Shown here: positions 1-9,587 of the stretch, one piece after another
How the letters are laid out: the number at the start of each line of letters is the position of its first letter
Numbering within the stretch: position 1 is the stretch's first letter
From: Scalesia atractyloides
Taxonomy: Eukaryota; Streptophyta; Magnoliopsida; Asterales; Asteraceae
Length of the DNA: 64,000 nt
Assembly: GCA_947069175.1 (NCBI GenBank)
Contig: CAMTDV010000002.1
Coordinates: 10,470,988-10,534,987 of the forward strand
Direction: 5' to 3'
Notes under the pieces: generated by a model
The model's database searches: none
What the model was told of the DNA's origin: nothing
What the model saw: only the letters and a program-made list of their open reading frames with translations
Position numbers and translations under genes: made by a program

Positions 1-201
1 GTGTGTATACGTTTATACGTTTATCGTTGTATCTTGTCAAAAGCACATGGGGCGCGGACTTAGGTGCTTGGGTGAGGTGAGGCAAAGTCTGGGCGCCTGA
101 AAGATATGCAATGCGAACTGGTTAGAAAGGTGATGTGAGGCAAGCATCGTGATCTAGGTGCTGCGTAATAAGGGGATGGCCTGGCTCTATCCAGGTGCTA
201 A
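1..201. other. Left flank of the first LTR element, GC-rich repeat-like DNA
   Basis: No reading frame of note. The stretch is rich in GGCGC and AGGTG words, like the repeat pieces near 8424-8826 and 9588-9665. It may belong to the same dispersed family, interrupted by the retrotransposon. The last five bases before the element (202-206, TAGGG) are its target-site duplication. Confidence 0.35.
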
Positions 202-390
202 TAGGGTGTAACATCCGTCAAAAAAACGGGTTTCCAAAACCCGCTTCGTTTATTAACCGAATAGTCAGTCATAAATTTTCGTCGCGTATATATTGTTTAT
301 TTTAATTTTAAACGATACATAAATAATAAACATTGTTAGAATTTTAAACCATAATTGATAAATGATAAAAATAAGTGAAAAAAATGAAAT

Positions 391-461
391 GAGGCGGCCG
401 GGTTTCGAACCCGGGTCAGCCGGTTCAACAAGCAAACAACACACCACTCCGCCACACGCTC
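391..461 (-). other. tRNA-like module 1 (5' LTR, minus strand)
   Basis: On the minus strand, TGGCGGAGTGG (454-444) fits the Pol III A box and GGTTCGAAACC (411-401) fits the B box, 32 bases apart as in a tRNA gene. The T arm pairs perfectly (CCGGG/CCCGG around a seven-base loop). The acceptor stem is only partly paired and I find no convincing anticodon arm. This is a tRNA-derived promoter-like relic, not a working tRNA gene. Confidence 0.6.
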
Positions 462-710
462 AACTTTGGAATAATGCTGAAACGATTAATACTTAAATCA
501 AAACTCGAATTCAAAAACCAGACATCAGCGCGGCAGAACTCGCAATCACCGGAAAATCCGGCAATTCGCGAGTTCAGCCATTCTCCTTTTGACTAAAACG
601 CTATAACTGACGACAACATCGGTTATAACCGATGTCTAGCCCCAATTCCAGTCGTAACCGCCGGAGAGACCGGAATTCTTGAAACTGAAATCGGGCAGTT
701 TCTGTCAATC

Positions 711-720
711 TATAAATACC
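711..720 (+). promoter_or_regulatory. TATA box of the 5' LTR
   Basis: TATAAATACC lies about 500 bp into the LTR, followed by pyrimidine-rich DNA typical of a plant start region. If transcription starts some 30 bp downstream, the R/U5 part would be about 1.85 kb and the three plus-strand tRNA-like units would be inside the element RNA. Confidence 0.6.
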
Positions 721-1180
721 ATGTGTATCTCTCTCAAACCTGCTCACATTCGCACAACTTTCACCCTCTCGCTAACCTTTCAACAAGTCTCTATTCATCA
801 AGAACACCTCACCGGAATTTTCTGCAAATCGCTGGAAAACCGAAGAATTCATTCCCTTATTGCCCTACTCTAAAATAGGACTTCTAGAGCTCAGACAGAA
901 AGCACCGCACTCACCTCAAACTTCTGGTAGAGCCTCTGTCACAAGTTATACATCGCCGAAAATTGCTGAACGCGTCGGAGTTAGTCACCGGAAAACCGGG
1001 CCCCTGTGTTCGGTATGCATTCTTAATCTTTATGTCAGTTCTATTCGATTTATTTGTTCAAACTCTAAAACAACAAAGCAGTGAAATCAAATGCTTAACA
1101 AATCTGTGTTCGATCTGAGATTAACGAAGAAGATGAACAACGTGTAGTTTATAAGTATAATTAAATATGGGATTTGTATC

Positions 1181-1250
1181 GGGTTAGACACACAGTCCAG
1201 TGGTGGACTGTGTGCACTTAAAACGCAAAGATACCGAGTTCGAGTCCCAT
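1181..1250 (+). other. tRNA-like module 2 (5' LTR)
   Basis: An 11-bp perfect inverted repeat (1189-1199 with 1204-1214, CACACAGTCCA against TGGACTGTGTG) stands where the D arm would be. It is followed by the B-box-like sequence GAGTTCGAGTCCC (1236-1248). The T stem pairs poorly. This is a diverged copy of the same unit as module 4. Confidence 0.5.
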
Positions 1251-1350
1251 ACGTAATACTAAATCCTTTATATTAACCGAGCATTTTATAACGTTAATAT
1301 AAAACAAAACATATAATACGTAAATATAATTAAAATCAGTATTTTAACCA

Positions 1351-1430
1351 GGTTAGACACACAGTCCAGCGGTGGACTGTGTGCAAAGTTAAGCCACAGG
1401 TCCCGAGTTCGAATCCTGCTTCTGTAACCA
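1351..1430 (+). other. tRNA-like module 3 (5' LTR)
   Basis: It has the same GGTTAGACAC lead and ACAGTCCA/TGGACTGT inverted repeat as module 2, with a single base change in the loop, then a good B box GAGTTCGAATCC (1405-1416). Confidence 0.5.
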
Positions 1431-1520
1431 GTTCTAGCAACTATCAAAGCTTTTTAAAAAGAGATAGAAATGAATTAATCGAATTAATATATAAATATAA
1501 TTAAAATCAGATTTATTTCG

Positions 1521-1598
1521 GGTTAGACACGTAGCTCAGTTGGTAGAGCTGCGTGCACGTGTACGGGAGGTCACAAGTTCGAACCTCATTCAGCGCAC
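1521..1598 (+). other. tRNA-like module 4 (5' LTR), best match
   Basis: TAGCTCAGTTGGTAGAGC (1532-1549) is a textbook tRNA D arm and A box. AAGTTCGAACCTC (1575-1587) is a good B box at tRNA-like spacing. The D-stem pairing extends outward (CACG with CGTG), as in modules 2 and 3. I could not fit a full acceptor stem or anticodon arm, so aminoacylation is not supported. Confidence 0.6.
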
Positions 1599-2607
1599 AT
1601 AATTAACACGGTCCGACCGGTCAATGGTCAACGGTCAACTGGTCAAAAAGTCAAAAGTTTTTATTTTCTTTTTATTTATTTATTTTATTTAAAAATCAAT
1701 TAAAAACATTTAAAAATAATATTTTTGAAGTTAGAAAATTTCCTTAAACTCACAAAAATAAACCTAACAATCCCATTAAGAACACTAATTAAAAATATTA
1801 ATCTCAAATAAAAGTTTATTTATTTATCGAACTATTATGTTATTATTTAGGTTAGTTTCCTTGCCGATTAAATCCGAATTCGTGCGCATTCATCATCAAT
1901 CCAAGAAACGCACCCACTGTGAGTGAATTCTTACAAATTCCCCTTTTTATTCATGTTTTGGGGTGTATCATGTGTCGCTTAAATTAATTCGCTTATTCAA
2001 ACTCGTGCTATACCATTATATGATCTAAACTTAGAATGTAAATATTGTTTGTTGTGATGTGTTACGTATTGTCGAGTTGTGTGCAAATCATTCATTAGGC
2101 CCATCAGTTCGTTGAACAACGCATGCCTCAAAAATCATTCATTAGGCCCATCAGTTCCTCGTGGGAGACTAGTTGAACAACGCGTGCCTCAAAAACAATC
2201 ATTTGGTGTATGTGTGTGCAATATTTAATATTATGTGTTTTCTGAATAAATTTACATCTACATTTACTCATATGTGGTTATGCACTTTATTTTATAATTG
2301 ATTCAATAAACACGTTTAAATGTTTTCATAGGATTCACTCGCCAACTTTTGTTGACCCAAAAACCTATTTTTACACATGATACAGGTGGACAGGATGAAG
2401 CAAGGAACACGTAGGAAATTGCCTTAGAAGAAAAATAGTGAAGTCTTGAAAGATGTATAGAACATGTTTTACTTGTATGATTTGATTGTATGATCTCCTT
2501 TTAAAAGAAATAATAAATATGAAACTTTATAATATATGTCATGAGCTTTGATGAAAACCCAATCATGCCCCGATCACCTTTTCCGCTGCGGGTCGGGGTG
2601 TGACAGA

Positions 2608-2621
2608 TTGGTAACAGAGCT
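2608..2621 (+). promoter_or_regulatory. Primer binding site, tRNA-Met type
   Basis: TTGGTAACAGAGCT begins two bases after the 5' LTR. It differs by one base from the usual plant Met-type site TTGGTATCAGAGC, which is seen intact in the other element at 33105. Minus-strand DNA synthesis would be primed here. Confidence 0.75.
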
Positions 2622-3446
2622 TTTGACTATAGGGATATAGGATAGGTTATTAGACCCTTAGACCCTATACTATAGTTGATTAGATTTTAATTGTTTATGT
2701 GGTTACATGCAAACTCATGATGTTATTTGTTTCATATTTATTACATACACAAATGCATGCAAACACTTCCAATATTATATTTTGTGATACTTAATGAATC
2801 ATACTTATAGTCGAACATAACATGCTTACATATACAATCATCACGCATATTTCAATGTTCACATATTCAAATCATCCTACTTCCGTTATTCAAGATTTTG
2901 TCGCATTTTTCATTTTTCAATCTCATCAAAGTAAGTTCTACGACGGGCATGTAGTAACTGTAAGGGTACAAGTACCGGTAGTCGGAACGTCCTGTCTAGG
3001 TTGGCATTCGTATAAATCCTATATAACGGACCAGTTTGCCTACCTGGGGACTAACGATGAGAGTACGAAGGACCTATTAGGCCAAAGCATGCCACACCAA
3101 ACGTCGTTCGAACTAACCCCACTTTGAGGTATCACCGTGTCCACACCTGGATGCACTCCGAATATCATACGTTACATACATATTTCTCGATTTTCTCCGG
3201 GTTTTAGTGTACGTTACCAGGCTAACACATGCGAACCATATGAAAGACCCGGTAATCATGGGGGCCCACATGATTACGAAGGTGAAGTATGGCGGCATGG
3301 AAGGCCCAATTACGAGCAAAGCCCAAGACATCCTATGGATGTAGTAGATTTATTATTCTATATTTATTTTATAAATGTTCATTCCTAAATACGACACATG
3401 ACACCTAAAACGTCAAACTCATACTCTTGATACGTATTCCTTGTAG
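2622..3446 (+). other. Untranslated leader of the gag-only element
   Basis: About 0.8 kb between primer site and gag start. Reading frames of 101 and 83 codons (2822-3127 and 3137-3388) show no recognisable domain and are probably chance. Packaging signals would be expected here but cannot be identified by eye. Confidence 0.5.
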
Positions 3447-4799
3447 ATGTCTTCTAGTCTCGCTCGTAGGAAGATGAGATCAGGAAAAGCCCGCGAGCGC
3501 ATGGCTGCCCAAATCGCTCAACAAATGGCTGCCGTAATACCCAACATCGTAGTTCAAGTTCAACAAGCCCTTACCGCTAATCCCGTCAACCCAATCCACC
3601 AAGAAGATCAAAACATTGTCAATCCTTCCCCAAAAGTCACTAAATGCACCTACAAACATTTCAAATCCTGCGATCCTCCAACATACGAAGGGACTGAAGG
3701 TGTCACCGCTCTCCTCCATTGGTTTGAGGAGATGGAAAACACCTTTCTCAACTGCGACTGCCCCGATGATCGCAAGGTGCGATATGCTACCGGTCGTTTG
3801 TTTGGAGTAGCACTTACATGGTGGAATACAGAGAAGGCCAAGCGAAGTACTGAGAATGCTATGACTTTGACTTGGGAAGAGCTGAAAGAGATCATGACAA
3901 GACGGTTTTGTCCAAGAAGCGAAATCAAGAAATTGGAAGATGAGTTCCATTCTTTGAAACAAAAAGAGGGCGACCACACCACATACAACAAGAGATTCCT
4001 TGAGTTAAATCAAATGGTCCCCAACTTGTTCACTCCCCTCTACCGTTTGATCGAGCACTACATTCGAGGTCTTCCTTCAAAAATTCAAGACCCTGTAATA
4101 AGTACCACACCTGCAACTTTGGAAGCAGCAATGGAGTTAGCTACAGAGCTCACCGAAAACCGCATACGGAATAAAGACTTTAAGGAGGAGAAGAAGAAGG
4201 ATAAAGCATTAACCGAAACCCCAAACTCCACCCAAACCGAATCCTCTTCTCAAACCACTTCTAAGAGAAAACGAGATGGACAAATCTTCGCTGTCACCCA
4301 ACACAACCAACCAGCTTCACAAGTTGTACCCCTCCAAGCTATCCCAATCACTCAAGTAGCACCCAACTCAACTTACCCAAATAAGAAACCTTACTTTGGA
4401 CCTCACCCTCAATGCAACACCTGTTTTTATCACCATCCATCTACCTTACCTTGTCGACTATGTGCGTATTGTGGATGCTACGGTCATTTGAGCAAGGTTT
4501 GCCGCACCTCTCAAAACCAAACCTCAACCCCTACTCAAAACATGATCCAAACATATCAACAACTCCAATACCCCATGTTCCCATATGTTCGAGCTTGTTT
4601 TAATTGTGGCGACCCTACCCACTTTAGAAACACGTGCCCTCGATTGGTTAACATCATAAACGCCCAAGCTCAAGCAAACCCAGTTAACCAAGCAAATCAA
4701 GAAAACCTAACCACTAGGCCACCAGCAAGAGGAAGAGCTTACAACATCAATGCCAATCCTGTTGAAGATAATAACGGCCCAAACGAACCACCCAACTAG
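3447..4799 (+). CDS. gag: Gag polyprotein with two CCHC zinc knuckles, intact
   Basis: A 450-residue open frame encodes the structural protein that forms the cytoplasmic virus-like particle and binds element RNA. Residues about 70-235 look like the retrotransposon gag domain, with the TWWNTEK-type motif near residue 125. A charged, low-complexity linker (about 240-330, rich in Lys, Thr, Gln, Pro) follows. Two canonical CX2CX4HX4C zinc knuckles lie at residues 339-352 (CAYCGCYGHLSKVC) and 384-397 (CFNCGDPTHFRNTC). The chosen ATG (3447) is the first in frame and gives an N-terminal basic stretch. The frame ends at TAG with no pol continuation or overlapping pol frame. The long open frame in an otherwise decayed region suggests recent function, though the proteins needed for reverse transcription must come from elsewhere. 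Confidence 0.92.
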   Translation: MSSSLARRKMRSGKARERMAAQIAQQMAAVIPNIVVQVQQALTANPVNPIHQEDQNIVNPSPKVTKCTYKHFKSCDPPTYEGTEGVTALLHWFEEMENTFLNCDCPDDRKVRYATGRLFGVALTWWNTEKAKRSTENAMTLTWEELKEIMTRRFCPRSEIKKLEDEFHSLKQKEGDHTTYNKRFLELNQMVPNLFTPLYRLIEHYIRGLPSKIQDPVISTTPATLEAAMELATELTENRIRNKDFKEEKKKDKALTETPNSTQTESSSQTTSKRKRDGQIFAVTQHNQPASQVVPLQAIPITQVAPNSTYPNKKPYFGPHPQCNTCFYHHPSTLPCRLCAYCGCYGHLSKVCRTSQNQTSTPTQNMIQTYQQLQYPMFPYVRACFNCGDPTHFRNTCPRLVNIINAQAQANPVNQANQENLTTRPPARGRAYNINANPVEDNNGPNEPPN

Positions 4800-4934
4800 T
4801 TTTCTTCACCAAAAATCAAGATTCAACTCCAACCGCTTAGTTTTTATGTTTTCTTTATGTTATCTCAATCTTCACGTATCTCAATTATAAATTGGAAATT
4901 TATCCAAGAATCTTAATGCGAATTACTATTTCAA

Positions 4935-5690
4935 TTTTGTTTTATACTCATTGATTTAACATTCATATCATCATACATCTCGACGTATCTCAATCTCATC
5001 ATTCAAAGAAGTTGGGTTATGTTTCACTTTTACCTTGACTAACCCCTTCATCATAACAAACGAGAGAGGTATTGTCATCATTCAATCATGTATACCTTCA
5101 GATTTGAGACAAGTTTTGGTTGTTGTGTTTGTTTATGTTTTAGAGTCACATAGAACTAATCATAATTTACTGATAAAGCCAATGAAAATCTGACAAGAAT
5201 ATGGTGGATACGCCGCTGGTACTTCCTATATATAAGTATTCTTGCCAAAGGATCAGAGGCATTGTCAGGCGGTTATGAGAAGTTCCATGTAGGATTTAGT
5301 AATGTCATGGTTGAAGTTTGTTTTATACTTACTGATTTAGCATTCATATCATCATACATCTCAACGTATCTCAATCTCATCATTCAAAGAAGTTGGGTTG
5401 TGTCTCACTTCTACATAGACTAACCTCTTCATCATAACAAACGAGAGAGGTACTGTCATCATTCAAACATGTATACTTTCAGAATTAAGACTTAAGCTTT
5501 GGTTGTTGTGTTCGTTTATGTTCTAGAGTCACATAGAACTAATCATAACTTACTGATAAAGCCAGTGAAAATTTGACAAGAATATGGTGGATACGCCGCT
5601 GGTACTTCCTATATATAAGTATTCTTGCCAAAAGATCAGAGGCATTGTCAGGCGGTTATGAGAGGTTCCATGTAGGTTTTAGTGGTAGAA
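4935..5690 (+). repeat. Tandem duplication of about 382 bp downstream of gag
   Basis: Copy 1 runs from about 4935 to 5316 and copy 2 from about 5317 to 5690. Landmarks recur at an offset of 381-383 bp, such as CATTCATATCATCATACATC and GGATACGCCGCTGGTACTTC. No coding capacity is recognisable; it fills the place where pol would normally be. Confidence 0.85.
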
Positions 5691-5978
5691 GTTTTGTTTT
5701 AGGATATAACCTTATCTTTCCAAAGTATCGATTCTCTCAAAACTCTTGTGCATGAGATCATACCTAGTCAATCAACTCTATTTATCCATGTTCCGTATTC
5801 TTATACTTTAGGCATTCAAAAGCGATTCCTGTAGCCGGGTATTCAACCTTTACTAGGAACGTTACCGCCTCAAATAAGATTTAAACTCTCACCATCTTCT
5901 AATTATGTAATTGTCAAATTAAAACATACTCCCTTCAAGTCAAATATACCACTATTACTTAAATTTCGGGACGAAATT

Positions 5979-5996
5979 TCTAAAAGTAGGGGATAC
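5979..5996 (+). promoter_or_regulatory. Polypurine tract before the 3' LTR
   Basis: TCTAAAAGTAGGGGATAC lies directly before the TGTAAC start of the 3' LTR and follows the AATTTCGGGACGAAATTTC motif common just before plant gypsy LTRs. It would prime plus-strand DNA synthesis. Confidence 0.75.
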
Positions 5997-6181
5997 TGTA
6001 ACATCCGTAAAAAAACGGGTTTCCAAAACCCGCTTCGTTTATTAACCGAATAGTCAGTCATAAATTTTCGTCGCGTATATATTGTTTATTTTAATTTTAA
6101 ATGATACATAATTAATAAACATTGTTAGAATTTTAAACCATAATTGATAAATGATAAAAATAAGTGAGAAAAAAATGAAAT

Positions 6182-6252
6182 GAGGCTGCCGGGTTTCGAA
6201 CCCGGGTCAGCCGGTTCAACAAGCAAACAACACACCACTCCGCCAAACGCTC
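6182..6252 (-). other. tRNA-like module 1' (3' LTR, minus strand)
   Basis: Copy of the minus-strand module in the 5' LTR. The A box (6245-6235) and B box are unchanged; small differences lie outside the boxes. Confidence 0.6.
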
Positions 6253-6506
6253 AACTTTGGAATAATACTGAAACGATTAATACTTAAATCAAACCTCGAA
6301 TTCAAAAACCAGACATCAGCGCGGCAGAACTCGCAATCACCGGAAAATCCGGCAATCCGCGAGTTCAGCCATTCTCCTTTTGACTAAAACGCTATAACTG
6401 ACGACAACATCGGTTATAACCGAAGTCTAGCCCCAATTCCAGTCGTAACCGCCGGAGAGATTTGACCGGAATTCTTGAAACTGAAATCGGGCAGTTTCTG
6501 TCAATC

Positions 6507-6516
6507 TATAAATACC
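6507..6516 (+). promoter_or_regulatory. TATA box of the 3' LTR
   Basis: Same TATAAATACC as in the 5' LTR. From the 3' LTR it could drive read-out into downstream DNA. Confidence 0.5.
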
Positions 6517-6976
6517 ATGTGTATCTCTCTCAAACCTGCTCACATTCGCACAACTTTCACCCTCTCGCTAATCTTTCAACAAGTCTCTATTCATCAAGAA
6601 CACCTCGCCGGAATTTTCTGCAAATCGCCGGAAAACCGAAGAATCCATTCCCTTATTGCCCTACTCTAAAATAGGACTTCTAGAGCTCAGACAGAAAGCA
6701 CCGCACTCACCTCAAACTTCTGGTAGAGCCTCTGTCACAAGTTATACATCGCCGGAAATTGCTGAACCCGTCGGAGTTGGTCACTGGAAAACCGGGCCCC
6801 TGTGTTCGGTATGCATTCTTAATCTTTCTGTCAGTTCTATTCGATTTATTTGTTCAAACTCTAAAACAACAGAGCAGTGAAATCAAATGCTTAACAAATC
6901 TATGTTCGATCTGAGATTAACGAAGAAGATGAACAACGTGTAGTTTATAAGTATAATTAAAAATGGGATTTGTATC

Positions 6977-7394
6977 GGGTTAGACACACAGTCCAGTGGT
7001 GGACTGTGTGCACTTAAAACGCAAAGATACCGAGTTCGAGTCCCATACGTAATACTAAATCCTTTATATTAACCGAGCATTTTATAACGTTAATATAAAA
7101 CAAAACATATAATACGTAAACATAATTAAAATCAGTATTTTAACCAGGTTAGACACACAGTCCAGCGGTGGACTGTGTGCAAAGTTAAGCCACAGGTCCC
7201 GAGTTCGAATCCTGCTTCTGTAACCAGTTCTAGCAATTATCAAAGCTTTTTAAAAAGAGACAGAAATGAATTAATCGAATTAATATATAAATATAATTAA
7301 AATCAGATTTATTTCGGGTTAGACACGTAGCTCAGTTGGTAGAGCTGCGTGCACGCGTACGGGAGGTCACAAGTTCGAACCTCACTCAGCGCAC
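6977..7394 (+). repeat. tRNA-like modules 2', 3' and 4' (3' LTR array)
   Basis: Modules lie at 6977-7046, 7147-7226 and 7316-7394. The inverted repeats and B boxes are the same as in the 5' LTR. Module 4' keeps the perfect D-arm sequence TAGCTCAGTTGGTAGAGC and differs from its partner by single bases in the anticodon-arm region and after the B box. Confidence 0.7.
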
Positions 7395-8423
7395 ATAATT
7401 AACACGGTCCAACTGGTCAACGGTCAACTGGTCAACGGTCAACTGGTCAAAAAGTCAAAAGTTTTTATTTTCTTTTTATTTATTTATTTTATTTAAAAAT
7501 CAATTAAAAACATTTAAAAATAATATTTTTGAAGTTAGAAAATTTCCTTAAACTCACAAAAATAAACCTAACAATCCCATTAAGAACACTAATTAAAAAT
7601 ATTAATCTCAAATAAAAGTTTATTTATTTATCGAACTATTATGTTATTATTTAGGTTAGTTTCCTTGCCGATTAAATCCGAATTCGTGCGCATTCATCAT
7701 CAATCCAAGAAACGCACCCACTGTGAGTGAATTCTTACAAATTCCCCTTTTTATTCATGTTTGGGGGTGTATCATATGTCGCTTAAATTAATTCGCTTAT
7801 TCAAACTCGTGCTATACCATTATATGATCTAAACTTAGAATGTAAATATTGTTTGTTGTGATGTGTTACGTATTGTCGAGTTGTGTGCAAATCATTCATT
7901 AGGCCCATCAGTTCCTCGTGGGAGACGAGTTGAACAACGCGTGCCTCAAAAACAATCATTTGGTGTATGTGTGTGCAATATTTAATATTATGTGTTTTCT
8001 GAATAAATTTACATCTACATTTACTCATATGTGGTTATGCACTTTATTTTATAATTGATTCAATAAACACGTTTAAATGTTTTCATAGGATTCACTCGCC
8101 AACTTTTGTTGACCCAAAAACCTATTTTTACACATGATACAGGTAGACAGGATGAAGCAAGGAACACGTAGGAAATTGCCTTAGAAGAAAAATAGTGAAG
8201 TCTTGAAAGATGTATAGAACATGTTTTACTTGTATGATTTGATTGTATGATCTCCTTTTAAAAGAAATAATAAATATGAAACTTTATAATAAATGTCATG
8301 AGCTTTGATGAAAACCCAATCATGCCCCGATCACCTTTTCCGCTGCGGGTCAGGGTGTGACATAGGGACTGAAGAGGAAAGTATGAGTAGACTAACCTGT
8401 GCAACAAGATCAGCATAGAAGGC

Positions 8424-8826
8424 TTGGTTTTAAAAGGCGAGAGCCGCACAAAAGCGACAAGGTCAAAAACCAAGGCGTGAAGTGCAAAAGCGTACCGCTT
8501 TTTCGTACCCAAGGCTTATATAGTTATATATATTTTTATATATTTCTTACAGGTTTCTAGCATTATCTACCTAATATTTAGACACAAATAAACTTCATAT
8601 ATGTTTTAATATTTAAATTTCATACATATACAACCTAGAAAACATGTTGTACAACAATCTACTGCACAAAAATGTTGGAAATACATGAGGCTTGCGCCTC
8701 AAGGTCAACTTTATGCCAAAAAACGTGCCTGGGGAGCGCTTTTTATAAAATGTGCGCTTGGTGTAGCCTGAAGCGTTGAGGCCTATGCCTCACGCCTAGG
8801 CACGTCTTAGAAGCGCTTGTTCAAAC
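8424..8826. repeat. GGCGC-rich dispersed repeat, possible non-autonomous DNA transposon
   Basis: A head with AAAAGGCGAGAGCCGC and repeated CAAAAGCG words is followed by AT-rich middle DNA and a tail rich in GCGCTT, GCCTAGGC and GAGGC words. The layout resembles short hAT-like elements, but I cannot fix terminal repeats or a target duplication. Confidence 0.35.
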
Positions 8827-9182
8827 CGCAAAACAAAGAGATTTCTTCCTCCAACTGGGCGATGATTTTCTCTTTCCTCAAGTGTAGATTGTCTTTTTTA
8901 GTTTATGCCGATTGCCCTATAAGGTTTCTTTTGGGTTTTTTTCACTTCAATGTGGCTCATCTTTTTCTTTCTTTCTTTGGGCTTTTTTTTCTTTCCCTTA
9001 AGGATGCTATTATGTCTGTTGCCTATGGAGTATTTTTTTTTAAATAATTTACTTCTATGAGATCTTACTTTAATGCAAGTTGATCGTGCATGAGTGGATT
9101 AGGATTCTTTGTTCATCTTTTCTGGTTACTTTGCCTGACTACCTAAGTACATAATGTTATTATGATTGTAGTATAGCATAGA
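8827..9182. other. No gene recognised
   Basis: Pyrimidine-rich DNA with a 76-codon frame (8817-9047) that is poly-Phe/Leu and shows no family resemblance. Confidence 0.5.
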
Positions 9183-9375
9183 AATGATGCTAGCGGATCT
9201 AGCCCAAAAGTTCAGGGGCATCCCAAAAAAATTTTTTATCAGGGGTATCCTTTGTATAATGGAGACGAAGTTGAGGGGTATTTTTACACTACGCAGACAA
9301 AGTTGAGGGGTATCTTTACACTACGGAGACGGAGTTGAGGGGTAGCCCATGCTACCCCTGCTAACACACTAACTC
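9183..9375. repeat. Dispersed repeat of the GGGGCGGA/GGGGTAGC type, copy 1
   Basis: It begins near GCGGATCTAGCCC and ends near ACTCCGCCCCTAA. Three internal copies of GTTGAGGGGTA are spaced about 40 bp apart, and the tail has GGGGTAGCCCATGCTACCCC, a near-palindrome. Related sequence recurs at 19487-19640 (opposite orientation) and 42583-42745, so this is a dispersed short element with CGGA ends. Confidence 0.5.
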
Positions 9376-9587
9376 CGCCCCTAAATTGCTAGTTTGGGCC
9401 ATCTAGTGGGTGCCCCGCTTCTCACGCATCATTTCATATTGGTTTGTAGACCTTGGAGGAGCATATGTATTGATTGTTTGTTCTAAAGACTGATCCAGAA
9501 TTAGGGTTGGGAGAATCTCCATTTCGTCAATGTGTGCTTCTATATCTCCTTGATCGGCTTGGTGAGCATTACATAATTTTGCTACAC
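9376..9587 (-). other. Unrecognised 73-codon frame, possible exon relic
   Basis: The minus-strand frame 9403-9624 has balanced amino-acid use (acidic, with Gln, Glu and Asp), unlike the AT-driven frames nearby. No family is recognised. It may be a captured or decayed exon, or chance. Confidence 0.15.

Larger units (their letters stand above)
1152..1600 (+). repeat. Three-unit tandem array of tRNA-like modules (5' LTR)
   Basis: Three diverged units of about 167-170 bp start near 1152, 1319 and 1489. Each has an AT-rich lead (ATAATTAAA...), the box GGTTAGACAC, a D-arm-like inverted repeat GTCCA/TGGAC or AGCTC/GAGCT, and then a B-box-like GAGTTCGA or AAGTTCGA. The shared layout shows they arose by local triplication. 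Confidence 0.75.
207..2605 (+). repeat. 5' LTR of the gag-only element
   Basis: 2399 bp, TG...CA ends. It has a TATA box at 711-717, a minus-strand tRNA-like module (391-461), a three-unit plus-strand tRNA-like array (about 1152-1600) and AT-rich 3' DNA. A 47-bp direct repeat with the core ATTCATTAGGCCCATCAG occurs twice (about 2088 and 2135) but once in the 3' LTR. Short reading frames at 679-873 and 860-1084 recur in the other LTR simply because the LTRs are copies; no protein family is recognisable in them. Confidence 0.93.
207..8362 (+). mobile_element. Complete gag-only LTR retrotransposon (Ty3/gypsy-type gag) with tRNA-like modules in its LTRs
   Basis: Two near-identical LTRs (207-2605 and 5997-8362) both begin TGTAACATCC and end GTGTGACA. 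They are flanked by a perfect 5-bp target duplication TAGGG (202-206 and 8363-8367). A Met-type primer site follows the left LTR and a purine tract precedes the right one. The 3.4 kb interior encodes one intact gag protein and no protease, reverse transcriptase, RNase H or integrase, so the element is non-autonomous and would need enzymes in trans. The LTRs look nearly identical by eye, the gag is open and the duplication is perfect, which together suggest a recent insertion. The left LTR has an extra ~47 bp repeat near 2085-2180 that the right LTR lacks. Confidence 0.93.
5997..8362 (+). repeat. 3' LTR of the gag-only element
   Basis: 2366 bp, near-identical copy of 207-2605, with TG...CA ends. 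It repeats all four tRNA-like modules and the TATA box. It is followed immediately by the TAGGG target duplication (8363-8367). Confidence 0.93.

Noticed and set aside
679..873. 64-codon frame present in both LTRs (also 6475-6669)
   Set aside because: Conserved only because the LTRs are copies of each other; it overlaps the TATA box and likely start region.
1521..1598. Functional tRNA gene in the LTR
   Set aside because: D arm and B box are excellent, but no full acceptor stem or anticodon arm could be drawn, so I call it tRNA-like only.
3480..3977. 165-codon minus-strand frame opposite gag
   Set aside because: Shadow of the real gag frame; no family resemblance.
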